Of a DNA stretch of 64,000 bases, positions 53,901 to 58,500 are shown piece by piece. The notes under the pieces are model-generated. The model had not been told where the DNA came from. It searched no databases and saw nothing but the letters and a program-made list of their open reading frames with translations. The position numbers and the translations under genes were made by a program. Position 1 is the first letter of the stretch, and each line of letters starts with the position of its first letter. Origin of the DNA: Wuchereria bancrofti (taxonomy: Eukaryota > Nematoda > Chromadorea > Rhabditida > Onchocercidae); NCBI GenBank assembly GCA_005281725.1, contig SSBO01000009.1:2864163-2928162 (forward strand), in the 5' to 3' direction.

Positions 53901-56841
53901 AATGAAGTTATTAACCATGAGTTCTTTTTTTTTTTACTTATAGGCGACAAACGGTGATCCGGTATCAGTCGAGTGTAGTGTATCAGGTTATCCGGCTCCA
54001 ACAATCCAGTGGCTTCGAAACGGTGATATACTTGTACCTGAGCATGATCGCTATCTCATATCGTATGATGGTGAGACGACGACGCTAAAATTCACTACGA
54101 TTGCTGCATCAGATGCTGGAAAATATATTTGCATTGCAAAAAATCAAGAAGGTGAAGCTAAAACAGCAATGCAACTTGACGTTGAACCAAAAAAGATATC
54201 TCCGACCGGTGGTACACCTCCAAAATTCCGTATTGATGGACGACGAGAAGCAATTAAAGCAGTTGATGGTGATAAAGTGGTTTTGCTTGCTGAATTAATA
54301 GAAGGTTTGTTAATTTAGTACTATTTAAATAACGCGAGATTAATTTGAATTTAATCAGTTCAATTGTTGGAACTGATTCACACAAATGCCTTCTCGTTTT
54401 AATTCAATTTAATTAATGAACTTTCTTTTTTCAATCCAATTTCTCTTATAGGTTCTGAACCGCTAACGATACGATGGATGCGTAATAACATGGAGATTCA
54501 AGATTCCAGTGGATTTGGATATTCACGCGAGGAAGCGAATTGTTATTTAACAGTAGCAGATGCATTCCCAGAAGATGCAGGAATGTACACCTGTGAAGCG
54601 AGAAATGAATTTGGTATTGCTAAGTGTAACGTACGCCTTGTTGTTACAGGTAAACTAATCATATCGTTATGAAAGGAAAATTACAACAATGAAACCGTGG
54701 AAATAGTATAAAGTGCTAGTCTAGATAGCATAATTGGAAGATTTAATTTTAAAAAAAGATCTAAGGCTTTTCAGATTTCAAAATCATGGGAGATTCTTTG
54801 TTGTTTATTTGTTTGTTTGTGTGTATGTATGAAAGTCTTAAGACATGATAGAGATGTTGGATGAGCTTATCAAAAATAATTTAAAAAAGATATTTTAAGA
54901 ACATAGAAAGAAAAGTGGTTTGGAAAATCCGCCGGTTATTGTAAATGCACCAACAAATGTAAGCGTTGAACAAGGTAATGATTTAACATTGCCAGTAACG
55001 GTACATGGATATCCTGAACCAGCAGTCGTATGGACTAAAAATATGGTTTCAATTGCTTCTGGTGAAAAATATCAGGTATGTTATTTGTTACAAAATATTT
55101 GAATAAATATGTTTTAATTATATTATAAGAGAACAATTTTCATTCATTTATTTTAGTTGATTAAATTTCTGTACTATTTTTAATTGATGTATTTTAAATT
55201 CTATTTTAAATCTTAATTGATGAATCTTACAGTATTAGTTTATTAGAAGTAGAAGTAATTTCTTATTTTTTATTAGAAGTAGTTTATTAGTAGAATAATA
55301 GTAATAGTATAAGTAACAATTTATTAGCTCAAATACTAGATGCATGTTAAAATTAGTTTAAATATTTGGTAATAAATTTTGGAATAATAGACTTGTGATT
55401 TCAGAACATATACTGTTACAGTTATATGCTATTAGAGTATTTAACAGATCCATCATATGTTGTAATATTTCATGGTTAAATTAAAAAACATTTTTCTTTT
55501 CAGATGGCAAACAGCGGAGAATTGTTCACATTGACAATTCGTAATTGTACCAATGAAGATCGTGGCAAATACGAATTGCAAGCAGTTAATCTTTCTGGTA
55601 CAGCTGAAGCAATAATTGTCGTTGATGTTACTGAAATTACAGAGTAAGTGTTTCGCAGTTAGTTTTATATTAGTGTTTAGTGACTAAATTGTAGCTTATA
55701 CCACACAGTAAAAGATATTTTTATTTTATCTTGCATCAATGAAAAATTTTGAAACTTATTTTTGATCGACGGAAATTTGTATTTGTTTTTTTTTGTGTGT
55801 GTGTTTATTCTTTTATGGTAGGATATATTGTTCCACGTTACAATTATGTTGCTTTTATTCACTAAGAAGTAAATAAAATATTTTTTAATTGGAAATTTTC
55901 CCAATTAATTGTATCCTTGATAGTGTACACAGTTTTTCGTTTATTTTTATATTAATTCTCGAAAAGTAATGATTTATTTTAGTCTGGATGCTGTTATGCC
56001 AAGATTTACCAAATTGCCAATTTCGATTCAAAGTGCAATCGGACAGAAAGCGACCTTAACTTGTAGCTTTAAAGTGCGTAATGCTATTTATCATTGTCAA
56101 TTATTGAGAAGACTCTTTAACTATTGAATAAATTATGTAGTTTAATTTGATGATTAGCAGTATGAGATTTGTTTCAAATGATATTTGATAATTTGATAGT
56201 TTTGAAATTATGCCTTATTCTTTTAGCTTCTTTTCAATTTAATCTTCATGCAATTATCTCATTTATCGTTTTCATAGTTTATTACCATGTTCTAACTATT
56301 TCAGGGTTTTCAACCAACAGTAACATGGTTTTATGATGACAAGAAATTAGTAAATGGACGGCACGGTATTGAAATTTCATCAACAGCAACAACATCAACT
56401 TTGTCAATTTTGCAATTAGCGAATGAACACCTTGGTGAATATCTTTGTGCCGTACGTAATCAATATGGAGAAGATTTAGCAAAAGCGGTTATCTTTCTTG
56501 AAGGTTAGTTTTAATTGATAATATGTTGATATTTCAAGCAAATATAACTCTTAAATATAATATTATTTATTGTTATACAGGATAGTGGAGTTTTTTTTAA
56601 GCGCTGATTTTTTACGAAAACAAAAAATAAAAATCATACTGAATAAATCTTAAACAAATTAGGAAACTGGAATTATGTATGAAAATTATATATAATTAAC
56701 CTATGTATAGTTTATACGAATTTTTAGACTATTTGCTAGAAATTTGTTTTGTTTGGTTCTTTTATTCATTGTCATTTATCAGAAAAAAAAAAGCGATTTT
56801 CAGGTTCATCAATGGCGCTATCTTTGTTAAATGGTAATTAA
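2..56841 (+). CDS. ttn-1: Giant titin-like sarcomeric kinase (partial; 5' end outside window)
   Basis: One very large multi-exon muscle gene, open at the left edge. It encodes coding tandem repeats, Lys/Glu-rich PEVK-like stretches, many Ig I-set domains (W plus D-x-G-x-Y/C motifs), Fn3 domains, one MLCK/titin-family kinase domain and a long C-terminal Ig run. The order Fn3, linker, kinase, Ig array is that of nematode TTN-1 and twitchin; PEVK-like and coding-repeat regions point to TTN-1 rather than twitchin (UNC-22). The exp-2-like channel nested in an intron supports ttn-1. Exons chain in consistent phase, mostly phase 1 between domains and phase 0 or 2 within them. Known role of the family: long elastic or docking protein of the sarcomere with a regulated kinase. 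Exon coordinates are in the block entries below. Confidence 0.9.
5..2044 (+). repeat. Coding tandem array, 204-bp (68-aa) unit, ten copies in window
   Basis: The motif gacgtttcc recurs at 5, 209, 413, 617, 821, 1025, 1229, 1433 and 1637 (as gatgtttcc at 1637), then 1841 and, degenerate, 2045. The period is exactly 204 nt, so frame is kept. Each unit encodes a Val/Ser/Ile-rich segment (SESVQASILL), a variable Lys/Glu/Gln stretch (KETEKQPPED or KESKKQPIQD), a Lys/Pro patch (KPESKKKPKK) and a closing segment (ETGITFDLQKHLEHE). Copies differ by few bases, which suggests recent expansion or gene conversion. The last unit degenerates towards its 3' end. The array probably continues left of the window. 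Confidence 0.95.
3339..5068 (+). CDS. ttn-1: ttn-1 acidic and helical linker exons (3)
   Basis: Three small exons: 3339-3535 (acceptor TTGCAG, donor CAG/GTATAT), 3878-4061 (TTTTAG, donor G/GTACGT) and 5016-5068 (TTTCAG, donor GAG/GTCAGT). Phases join cleanly (1, 0, 1, 0). The product is an acidic stretch (IADIEVDAGEE onward) followed by an Ala/Glu/Gln-rich, probably helical or coiled segment (about EEVKMVAANAEAEI through KLQKAEQKSREN) and a Lys-rich join (EKKPKDMRKK). No Ig or Fn3 signature is present. It links the repeat array to the first Ig super-repeat. The short open frame from 3374 is part of the first exon, not a separate gene. Confidence 0.7.
4221..4256. repeat. 36-bp intronic repeat with perfect hairpin, copy 1
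   Basis: Starts ctgttctttcacaatt and contains the inverted repeat aattagaa/ttctaatt with a 3-bp loop. An identical 36-bp copy lies at 4780-4815 in the same intron (4062-5015), 559 bp away. Confidence 0.85.
4780..4815. repeat. 36-bp intronic repeat with perfect hairpin, copy 2
   Basis: Exact copy of 4221-4256; see there. Confidence 0.85.
5238..7028 (+). CDS. ttn-1: ttn-1 Lys/Glu linker, three Ig domains and first half of Fn3
   Basis: Exons 5238-6654 and 6868-7028. The first begins with a Lys/Glu/Ser-rich linker (to about 5830), then three Ig-like domains: one from RIGFIQAPDKEI, one from the LPRRSFGKCGDNV segment (core VWEFNGEKL, then DNAGRYSIKV), and one beginning at APIIEKPESES and ending DIGEYTFKISN. 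It stops in phase 1 (AAAG/GTAAAA). The second exon starts DVSGVPDNP and supplies the N-terminal half of a Fn3 domain (SVEWDAPKNDGGS, GYVIQKKE), ending in phase 0 at CAG/GTAAAG. This is the first copy of an Ig-Ig-Ig-Fn3 block repeated at 9130-11300. Confidence 0.85.
7190..9983 (+). CDS. ttn-1: ttn-1 Fn3 second half, PEVK-like region, three Ig domains
   Basis: One 2.8-kb exon. It begins with the second half of the Fn3 started in the previous exon (TEYIFRVAAINKYGTGE). About 580 residues (7321 to about 9080) follow that are dominated by Lys, Glu, Val, Ile and Thr, with no globular signature; this PEVK-like region is probably disordered and elastic. Then come three Ig-like domains parallel to those of the 5238-6654 exon (RLGGFAVLPDQEIL; LPRKITGKLNDLI with CQWFFNNEQL; GAPVLHEIETS ending DAGEYTIKIKN). 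It ends in phase 1 at AAAG/GTCATT, a weak donor that is nonetheless required by phase and domain continuity. Apparent minus-strand frames here are shadows of Lys/Glu codons. Confidence 0.88.
10904..12669 (+). CDS. ttn-1: ttn-1 three Fn3 domains
   Basis: Exons 10904-11064, 11134-11322, 11825-12074, 12271-12419 and 12537-12669. Fn3-1 starts DVPGAPENAHITDI with KVHWDAPSDNGGS and is split after RVAQ exactly where the earlier Fn3 is split after HVIQ; it ends near NKYGTGEYLEC. Fn3-2 starts around APSVTHPPVIS, has CTLKWPQVTEDGDSPI and ends SDIVSEPLIIF. Fn3-3 starts AELPVLSSPTVEV, has SVKWIEVPREDCD and GLREGLSYLFKVAP. All joins keep phase (0, 0, 1, 0, 1). Fn3 modules in this family form rod-like segments with the Ig modules. 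Confidence 0.85.
11600..11664. repeat. Tandem 24-bp unit running into a TA microsatellite
   Basis: ctcatttaatattaagtg plus tatata occurs twice in tandem and then passes into a run of TA dinucleotides, inside the ttn-1 intron 11323-11824. Confidence 0.75.
12800..13691 (+). CDS. ttn-1: ttn-1 two Ig domains
   Basis: Exons 12800-12957, 13179-13308 and 13416-13691. The first Ig is split over two exons: AAKKPEITKGIKDI, core Cys in LKLECHATGEP, YIWYKDDQEI, then after the intron DAGLYRCEVVND. The second sits in one exon: EVRAHFVSSFPEYL, FSCELSDADAS, VIWLKDSKPL, EDSGKYVCST. Donors are GAG/GTTATT, ACAG/GTTTTT and AAAG/GTAACT; acceptors are TTTTTAG, TTTACAG and TTTGCAG. Phases 0, 1, 1 join correctly. 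Confidence 0.85.
13803..16121 (+). CDS. ttn-1: ttn-1 exon: Ig-Ig-Fn3-Fn3, second Lys/Glu-rich region, Ig
   Basis: A single exon. Ig-a (LPHIKRGPQDQTV, VVKWFKNRKEI) and Ig-b (APIIKLSKNLPSN, EEDSGILKVVVKN) precede two Fn3 domains (VPSKPNHLTAFNI with VMLKWQKAEDNGSP and NEVGEGAPSNAV; LPAPNCLKAVFVE with LITWEIVEEAEEY). From about 14960 to 15850 lies a second Lys/Glu PEVK-like stretch of about 300 residues. The exon closes with an Ig domain (LTVKPISDSITV, CFWSKDERAI, LTAGIYHCIA). The sequence goes straight from Ig-b to Fn3 with little linker, suggesting a stiff rod there. Ends ACAG/GTTATT in phase 1. Confidence 0.88.
16318..17342 (+). CDS. ttn-1: ttn-1 Ig domain and Fn3 domain
   Basis: Exon 16318-16596 holds one whole Ig domain (EKPKIEFDEAIVG, CKWLKDGVEL, DNSGLYKLIVEN). 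Exon 17043-17342 holds one whole Fn3 (GVPSVPIGPLEVSDV, CKLAWNPPEHNGNS, GYCIEKRD, YFFRVAAENAFGTGQ). Both are flanked by phase 1 introns, the symmetric one-module-per-exon arrangement suited to module shuffling. Acceptor before 16318 is CTTCAG; donors are AAAG/GTTAAT and GCAG/GTAAAT. Confidence 0.87.
16722..16947. repeat. Pair of ~50-bp diverged direct repeats, 176 bp apart
   Basis: aactattaatatgtcttatt and about 30 following bases at 16722 recur at 16898 with a few substitutions, within the ttn-1 intron 16597-17042. Confidence 0.75.
17661..34753 (+). CDS. ttn-1: ttn-1 two Ig domains, the second split by the 15.9-kb intron that holds exp-2
   Basis: Exons 17661-17887, 18063-18210, 34155-34228 and 34631-34753. 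The first Ig (AIEKPKIKKAPEKV, VHWYRNDEEMF, DEGDYQ then VVVENEGGK) spans the first two exons. The second starts at about SEPMIIDADKYKEP. It is interrupted after QLAFT/G by an intron from 18211 (GTTAGT) to 34154 (TTTTTTCAG), and resumes with KPDPDVEWLDINGRP and QGKYLLKVKNELG. Phase (1 to 1) and Ig-fold continuity (B strand to the C-strand Trp) make this join convincing despite the distance. The intron contains a complete opposite-strand K+ channel gene. Confidence 0.85.
19625..19630 (-). terminator. Candidate poly(A) signal of exp-2
   Basis: AATAAA on the minus strand, 46 bp beyond the TAA at 19677-19679. Position and strand fit a short nematode 3' UTR. Confidence 0.5.
19677..29599 (-). CDS. 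exp-2: Voltage-gated K+ channel alpha subunit, EXP-2-like (9 exons, 534 aa)
   Basis: Minus-strand exons, 5' to 3': 29502-29599, 23352-23375, 22785-22908, 22311-22472, 21484-21717, 21247-21420, 20214-20751, 19982-20035, 19677-19873. All junctions keep phase. T1 tetramerisation domain from about residue 95 (FLKLNIGGTSY) with the HX5CX20CC zinc motif of non-Shaker Kv channels (H170, C176, C197, C198). S1 about 255-270; an S1-S2 loop with two N-glycosylation sequons (N281, N288); S2, S3; S4 with R/K every third residue (378-390); S5; selectivity filter TVGYGD (458-463); S6 with Cys481 and ALPIT. From memory, C. elegans EXP-2 has a key S6 Cys at position 480 and its gene adjoins the titin kinase gene, supporting exp-2 orthology. 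Expected role: tetrameric plasma-membrane K+ channel shaping repolarisation in pharyngeal and other muscle. Confidence 0.82.
23352..23375 (-). CDS. exp-2: exp-2 24-nt microexon
   Basis: The minus strand reads TTGCAG, then 24 nt, then the donor GTGAGC. It encodes seven full codons (VTSNMIS) and enters and leaves in phase 2, so it fits exactly between the exon at 29502-29599 and the exon starting at 22908 (acceptor TTTTATAG). Since entry and exit phases are equal it could be skipped without frame change. The call rests on splice signals and phase only. Confidence 0.55.
23376..29501. other. exp-2 intron 1 (6.1 kb), also inside the ttn-1 intron
   Basis: No supported exon on either strand. Contains a 20-base A run near 26710 and several shorter ones. 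Open frames here are short and Lys/Phe/Ile-rich, as expected by chance in AT-rich DNA. Confidence 0.5.
29502..29599 (-). CDS. exp-2: exp-2 predicted first coding exon
   Basis: On the minus strand an ATG at 29599 opens 32 codons beginning MHAAVYSSYLLRDY and ending KCSI plus two bases, with a strong donor GG/GTGAGT. Its phase (2) matches the 24-nt microexon at 23352-23375, and the total length then closely matches what I recall for C. elegans EXP-2. An AG four bases before the ATG (GAGCAG/CATA) could be a trans-splice site. The product of this exon has no recognisable domain. The intron after it is about 6.1 kb. Confidence 0.6.
30000..34154. other. Part of the large ttn-1 intron upstream of exp-2
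   Basis: AT-rich with many A/T homopolymers. No exon or RNA gene seen on either strand. By position it would contain the exp-2 promoter (5' side of the minus-strand gene), but I recognise no specific element. Confidence 0.4.
33765..34314. repeat. ~45-bp direct repeats flanking the ttn-1 exon at 34155-34228
   Basis: attaatttatcacatttctt followed by cacctttaattt and ataagtgatatcat occurs upstream of the exon (about 33765-33811) and again downstream (about 34265-34314). The second copy has a 5-bp aattt duplication. Confidence 0.75.
35196..37336 (+). CDS. ttn-1: ttn-1 Fn3 domain immediately before the kinase linker
   Basis: Exons 35196-35327 and 37190-37336 make one Fn3: PEHPTIPDRPILEKQ, SVSLKWNAIPEAAS, QYIVEMNK, then after the intron EEEWIKVMESAQ and NTYRFRVRANIAD. 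Both joins are phase 0. In twitchin and titin kinases a Fn3 precedes the kinase through an N-terminal linker; the same order is seen here. The 1.86-kb intron between the halves shows nothing recognisable. Confidence 0.82.
35328..37189. other. ttn-1 intron, 1.86 kb
   Basis: Nothing recognisable on either strand. Other ttn-1 introns longer than 300 bp in which I saw no gene: 3536-3877, 9984-10903, 11323-11824, 16597-17042, 17343-17660, 34754-35195, 40784-41286, 41429-41779, 48029-48444, 49530-50063, 50476-51005, 52238-52596, 53340-53670, 55076-55503, 55644-55982, 56504-56803. Confidence 0.5.
37358..38441. repeat. First copy of ~1.08-kb duplicated segment
   Basis: Matches 38443-39529 base for base except for small indels: an A-run of 11 versus 12 and a TA repeat two bases shorter here. 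Contains intron sequence, the 156-nt linker exon (38085-38240) and part of the next intron. Abuts the N at 38442. Confidence 0.93.
38085..38240 (+). CDS. ttn-1: ttn-1 pre-kinase linker exon
   Basis: A 52-codon exon (acceptor TTTTGCAG, donor AAG/GTAAGA), phase 0 at both ends. The peptide is Lys/Glu-rich (KLEKKEKEGAEEENEK) then INYDELFTNVKPSDYRDI. It corresponds in position to the N-terminal linker (NL) of twitchin and titin kinases. It joins directly to YILCEKIGAG of the kinase exon at 40554. A second near-identical copy follows the assembly N; see the repeat entries. Confidence 0.75.
38442..38442. other. Assembly gap (single N)
   Basis: The only ambiguous base in the window, at the junction of two near-identical ~1.08-kb blocks. 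Probably marks joined contigs whose overlapping ends were not merged. Confidence 0.9.
38443..39529. repeat. Second copy of ~1.08-kb segment (probable assembly artefact) with duplicate exon 39173-39328
   Basis: Near-identical to 37358-38441. The differences I see lie in homopolymer or dinucleotide runs, as expected for read error or two haplotypes. The exon copy at 39173-39328 has the same 52 codons. Counting it twice would insert a duplicated linker before the kinase; I would omit one copy from the protein. Confidence 0.9.
39530..40553. other. ttn-1 intron segment before the kinase exon
   Basis: AT-rich, no exon recognised between the duplicated segment and the acceptor TTTATAG at 40553. Confidence 0.5.
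40554..42589 (+). CDS. ttn-1: ttn-1 protein kinase domain and C-terminal regulatory tail
   Basis: Exons 40554-40783, 41287-41428, 41780-41979 and the start of 42209-43644. Glycine loop GAGAHGTVYRA; VAIK-type Lys in NWAAKMI; alpha-C Glu in the EVIMHEVNIM segment; hinge IEEFISGGDL; catalytic loop VHLDLKPENIM (Asp, Lys and Asn present; HLD in place of HRD as is usual in this family); DFG intact; CTAEFCPPEV at the P+1/APE position (PPE); DMWAVGV; AHPWI closing the C-lobe near 42408. A basic tail (KTKRGKMPLSKKKDFF, IRKHSSNVLVPIGKL, IFRHHSMDGAFERA) resembles the twitchin autoinhibitory or linker tail. All residues needed for catalysis are present, so an active Ser/Thr kinase is expected, unlike vertebrate titin kinase. 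The Glu at the gatekeeper position is odd. Confidence 0.9.
42590..44143 (+). CDS. ttn-1: ttn-1 post-kinase Ig domains 1 to 4
   Basis: Remainder of exon 42209-43644 plus 43762-43832 and 44020-44143. Ig1: PPRLLKSLEDIAV, IQWLKNDKEI, DSGVYSVIAKN. A Lys-rich linker (KVKEKKKVKKMIPKE) separates Ig2: FEFNPKLADISAK, VQWFRNDEII. Ig3: APEFKKMLANIQC, ITWYFGERELREG, DSGIYKCCARN. Ig4 begins APIFQMPLKDCNV and is completed by two short exons (IPNPLVEWFKDDKT; CDAGIYKCIAEN). Phases 1, 0, 1 match. In titin-type proteins the first post-kinase Ig packs near the regulatory tail. Confidence 0.87.
44198..44300 (+). pseudogene. Decayed Ig exon inside a ttn-1 intron
   Basis: Between exons ending 44143 and starting 44408, the sequence from 44220 reads SNDNGIYSYEAVNAFGKV, the classic C-terminal half of a titin Ig (D-x-G-x-Y, then N-x-x-G). 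It then hits TGA at 44274-44276. A shift of one base restores SECTVKIVG followed by a GT at 44301. Upstream, LHVTEN lies in yet another frame, and no acceptor is seen. The functional exons on either side join in phase without it. Two frame breaks and no partner half-domain make it a relic of a lost Ig module; sequencing error is the alternative. Confidence 0.65.
44408..46434 (+). CDS. ttn-1: ttn-1 post-kinase Ig domains 5 to 7
   Basis: Exons 44408-44518, 44744-44977, 45120-45226, 45504-45717, 45963-46067 and 46251-46434. Ig5: APVIIRSLEDIVV, IEWFLNSKIID, GEYRCRAINE. Ig6: IPKFIEKMQNIKM, IRWLLNGKAITQD, CGTYTAIAHN. Ig7: EPFFVVEPKRDLM, VKWLKDHSLI, EGVYTVEAEN. The 45963 start uses AAACAG, the only nearby acceptor giving phase 1; a pyrimidine-rich acceptor is absent there, so that boundary is less sure. 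The last exon ends in phase 2 (AAATC/GTAAGT). Confidence 0.83.
46599..47632 (+). CDS. ttn-1: ttn-1 C-terminal Fn3 domain and Ig domain 8
   Basis: Exons 46599-46757, 47069-47180 and 47279-47632. The only Fn3 after the kinase: PSQPSISISQPYA, LQLKWTTSKDDDS, EYIVEQRR, GTEYIFRVGSKNK. The third exon finishes the Fn3 and holds Ig8: KPILKNIPPALLV, VKWYQNGVEL, HAGLYSCHIGNE. Phases 2, 2, 0, 0 are consistent. The intron before 47069 contains a 51-bp tandem duplication. Confidence 0.86.
46803..46904. repeat. 51-bp tandem duplication in a ttn-1 intron
   Basis: Two copies of a 51-bp unit (aaaatttattccaattgcta onward), one substitution apart (catcag/cattag), inside the Fn3-splitting intron 46758-47068. Confidence 0.85.
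47844..50223 (+). CDS. ttn-1: ttn-1 post-kinase Ig domains 9 to 11
   Basis: Exons 47844-48028, 48445-48580, 48717-48833, 49045-49344, 49461-49529 and 50064-50223. Ig9: PQIVVPLSNETTA, ISWFRNDERL, NATYRCVVAN. Ig10: APKFEVPLKDKTA, IVWMKDGAMI, TGFYLCTACN. Ig11: KPRFTRVPGTSVE, IKWFKDGKEI, AGTFKCVAEN. The acceptor at 49045 is TTTGAAG, weak but placed exactly where the C-strand Trp (IVW) must begin. Each Ig is cut just before the C strand, the standard intron position in this part of the gene. Confidence 0.84.
50342..51985 (+). CDS. ttn-1: ttn-1 post-kinase Ig domains 12 and 13
   Basis: Exons 50342-50475, 51006-51201, 51434-51603 and 51814-51943 (or 51985). Ig12: APNFTMDLTDVGV, core Cys in TLKCRVKGIP, then WIFINDAQQ and QGTYQCVASN. 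Ig13: PPRFLKCMRDIW, LTWYHLDEKV, LGSYSVEASN. The last exon has two possible donors in the same phase: AATGTTG/GTAAAA (51943) or CTGAAG/GTTTTA (51985), differing by 14 codons. Both splice to 52155 in phase 1. Confidence 0.82.
52155..52954 (+). CDS. ttn-1: ttn-1 non-Ig linker with a truncated Ig-like start and basic segment
   Basis: Exons 52155-52237, 52597-52714 and 52831-52954. The peptide runs SKVKLTITLPQDPLSD, then TGIRPDIKRKGAAPAF followed by LIGLEDLEFHEGDAAALAGTVS, which looks like strands A to B of an Ig domain. Instead of the Trp strand comes a basic, Ser-rich piece (KRRHRIHGRSDGKRIK; SASGSSVEPQSE). Phases 1, 0, 1, 1 hold. It separates Ig13 from Ig14 and could be a docking or phosphorylation site; that is inference. 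Confidence 0.72.
53107..54649 (+). CDS. ttn-1: ttn-1 post-kinase Ig domains 14 to 16
   Basis: Exons 53107-53339, 53671-53844, 53944-54304 and 54452-54649. Ig14: RPKFMVKPKLKKS, VRWDKAGIVL, EGFYSCSAWN. Ig15: APSFIEVLPGKFK, IQWLRNGDIL, AGKYICIAKN. Ig16: PPKFRIDGRREAI, IRWMRNNMEI, AGMYTCEARN. All have the core Trp and the Y-x-C motif. Joins are phase 0, 0, 1, 1. Confidence 0.88.
54900..56503 (+). CDS. ttn-1: ttn-1 post-kinase Ig domains 17 and 18
   Basis: Exons 54900-55075, 55504-55643, 55983-56073 and 56305-56503. Ig17: NPPVIVNAPTNVS, VVWTKNMVSI, RGKYELQAVN (Cys of the F strand replaced by Leu). Ig18: MPRFTKLPISIQS, VTWFYDDKKL, GEYLCAVRNQYG. The acceptor at 54900 is TTTTAAG, chosen because it alone gives phase 1 entry; other nearby AGs break the frame. 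The run of Igs ends here. Confidence 0.83.
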
Positions 56842-57053
56842 AATAAAAATAATGGATCACTTATTTATTGAGAAGCGGTTTTTGTTCACTTTTTGATCTC
56901 ACTATCCATTCTGACAATATTACAACAATTAATTATTAAAACTATCTAAAAATGATGTACACTGAAGAAACAGGAAAAGTATCAGCTGAAGAAGAAGAAG
57001 AAGATACACACGCACACATATATGCTATCGATTTGTATTATAATAATACATAA
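56804..57053 (+). CDS. ttn-1: ttn-1 3' end: two alternative C-termini
   Basis: After Ig18 ends in phase 1, a canonical TTTTCAG at 56803 opens 12 codons (GSSMALSLLNGN) to TAA 56839-56841. The same short exon also has a GT at 56834 (AATG/GTAATT, phase 1). That would make it a 30-nt microexon joining 56974-57053 (acceptor AAACAG), which encodes GKVSAEEEEEDTHAHI and a Tyr/Asn-rich end, stop TAA 57051-57053. Either or both ends may be used; sequence alone does not decide. AATAAA at 56842-56847 directly follows the first stop. Confidence 0.5.
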
Positions 57054-58500
57054 ATTCAACAATGTCTTAAGATAGTTACTAACGGGTGATTGCGCTTACA
57101 CAGATCGATGTATATTATATTTGATGCAACGATCTATTATTGTATAATTTCGTCTTCTCATATATTAGAATATTTTAGAAGAAGTGCGCGCCCATAGATA
57201 TACATTTTTTGTCGATGGCAACTATTACAATTCTTGTTTTTCATATATCAGATGTTCCTAGAATGTAAAATGTTAATTTTACTTTGAATTAATAATAATT
57301 TAAAATTTTTTACACTTATCTTCCTATCACAATTCTGTCAAAGTATATCGATAATGAATGATATTAGATATATCTAAATATATATCAACTCATCATGTTA
57401 TAATGATACATTCCATGAGTATCTCATCGTTAAATTGGTGATACTATTTGTGATCATTTTGTGGACAATGTATTGCCATATATTTTGATGCTGTATTGGA
57501 CAATCATTATACATTAATTATTTATTAATTAAAATATACATTTTATTTTGTACTCTAATATAATCCATTACTTTAGTATGGATAAGGAAGATTTGTGTGA
57601 ATTATGTAATTGATGTGAAATGAGACATCACTTTTTTTTTTCAAGATTTAATTGTTTTACAACATATGTCACTAATATTGCTAATTTTTCATATCATCTG
57701 AATTTGTAAATTATTTCTTTTTTGTTGACTTAATTATTCTTAAAATCTGATATTATCTAATCCATTGAAATTTTGGCAATCTTTGGTTGCAAATATTCTT
57801 TTTGACCCTCAAATATTTGCTATCTATGAGATGCTAATTTTCTTGGAATTCATTTTTTTTTCTCTTTCCATATAATAATAAGTTCTATGTGAAAAACTTA
57901 TATTGTCATTTCTATTCAAGTTTTCCGTAATTTGTTGCCTTCTCATCTTTTTTCTTCACCAATAAATTTGTATATTGAAAAGCTTTCTGCTAACGCAATT
58001 TCCACTGCTTTGTTTTACAACAACACAACAAAAGCCGTGCTCTAATTTTATGCAAATTTTCCGCTGCAATTTAAATCAATTTAACAGTTTGTTTGATGAA
58101 ATTCACGAATTTCTCAAATTTATATTTTTGAATCGATAAAAAATAAATTACTTAAATTAGAGTAATAAGTTTTGGGAAATTTGATTCAGATCATTCCGAA
58201 GTTACTAGATAGGCCTGTATTTGACTGCAGCAATTTTCACTAATTCCAATTACTTAAATTGTTACAAATTAAATTATTTCTGAAAAGCATTTACTTAAAT
58301 AATTTTATACAATTCTCCGTGCATTAAAAATGTTTGAGGTAAAAGTTCAGGAAGAAAAATTTAAGAGTGAGGTGTTCCCAGTTTTATGAAGATTTTAAGT
58401 GATAATTTATAAATGAAGAAATTAATTTGAAAAGTTATTTGGTTCAGTTATACTCGTGAGAAGCAGTTGTACTGCACACTGGTGATCTAGTCTTAGTGTC
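57054..58500. other. Intergenic region between ttn-1 and the PDZ gene
   Basis: AT-rich, no convincing exon on either strand. Contains the ttn-1 3' UTR (AATAAA at 57961-57966 is one candidate signal, though distant) and presumably the promoter or outron of the PDZ gene. Confidence 0.6.
58491..58500 (+). promoter_or_regulatory. Candidate spliced-leader trans-splice acceptor before the PDZ gene
   Basis: GTCTTAG ends at 58496, four bases before the ATG at 58501, with no coding exon upstream. An acceptor a few bases 5' of the start codon is the usual nematode SL arrangement. Not proof. Confidence 0.4.

Noticed and set aside
54800..54850. GT-rich tract (tgtttatttgtttgtttgtg) as a regulatory element
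   Set aside because: Short low-complexity intron sequence; nothing specific supports a function.
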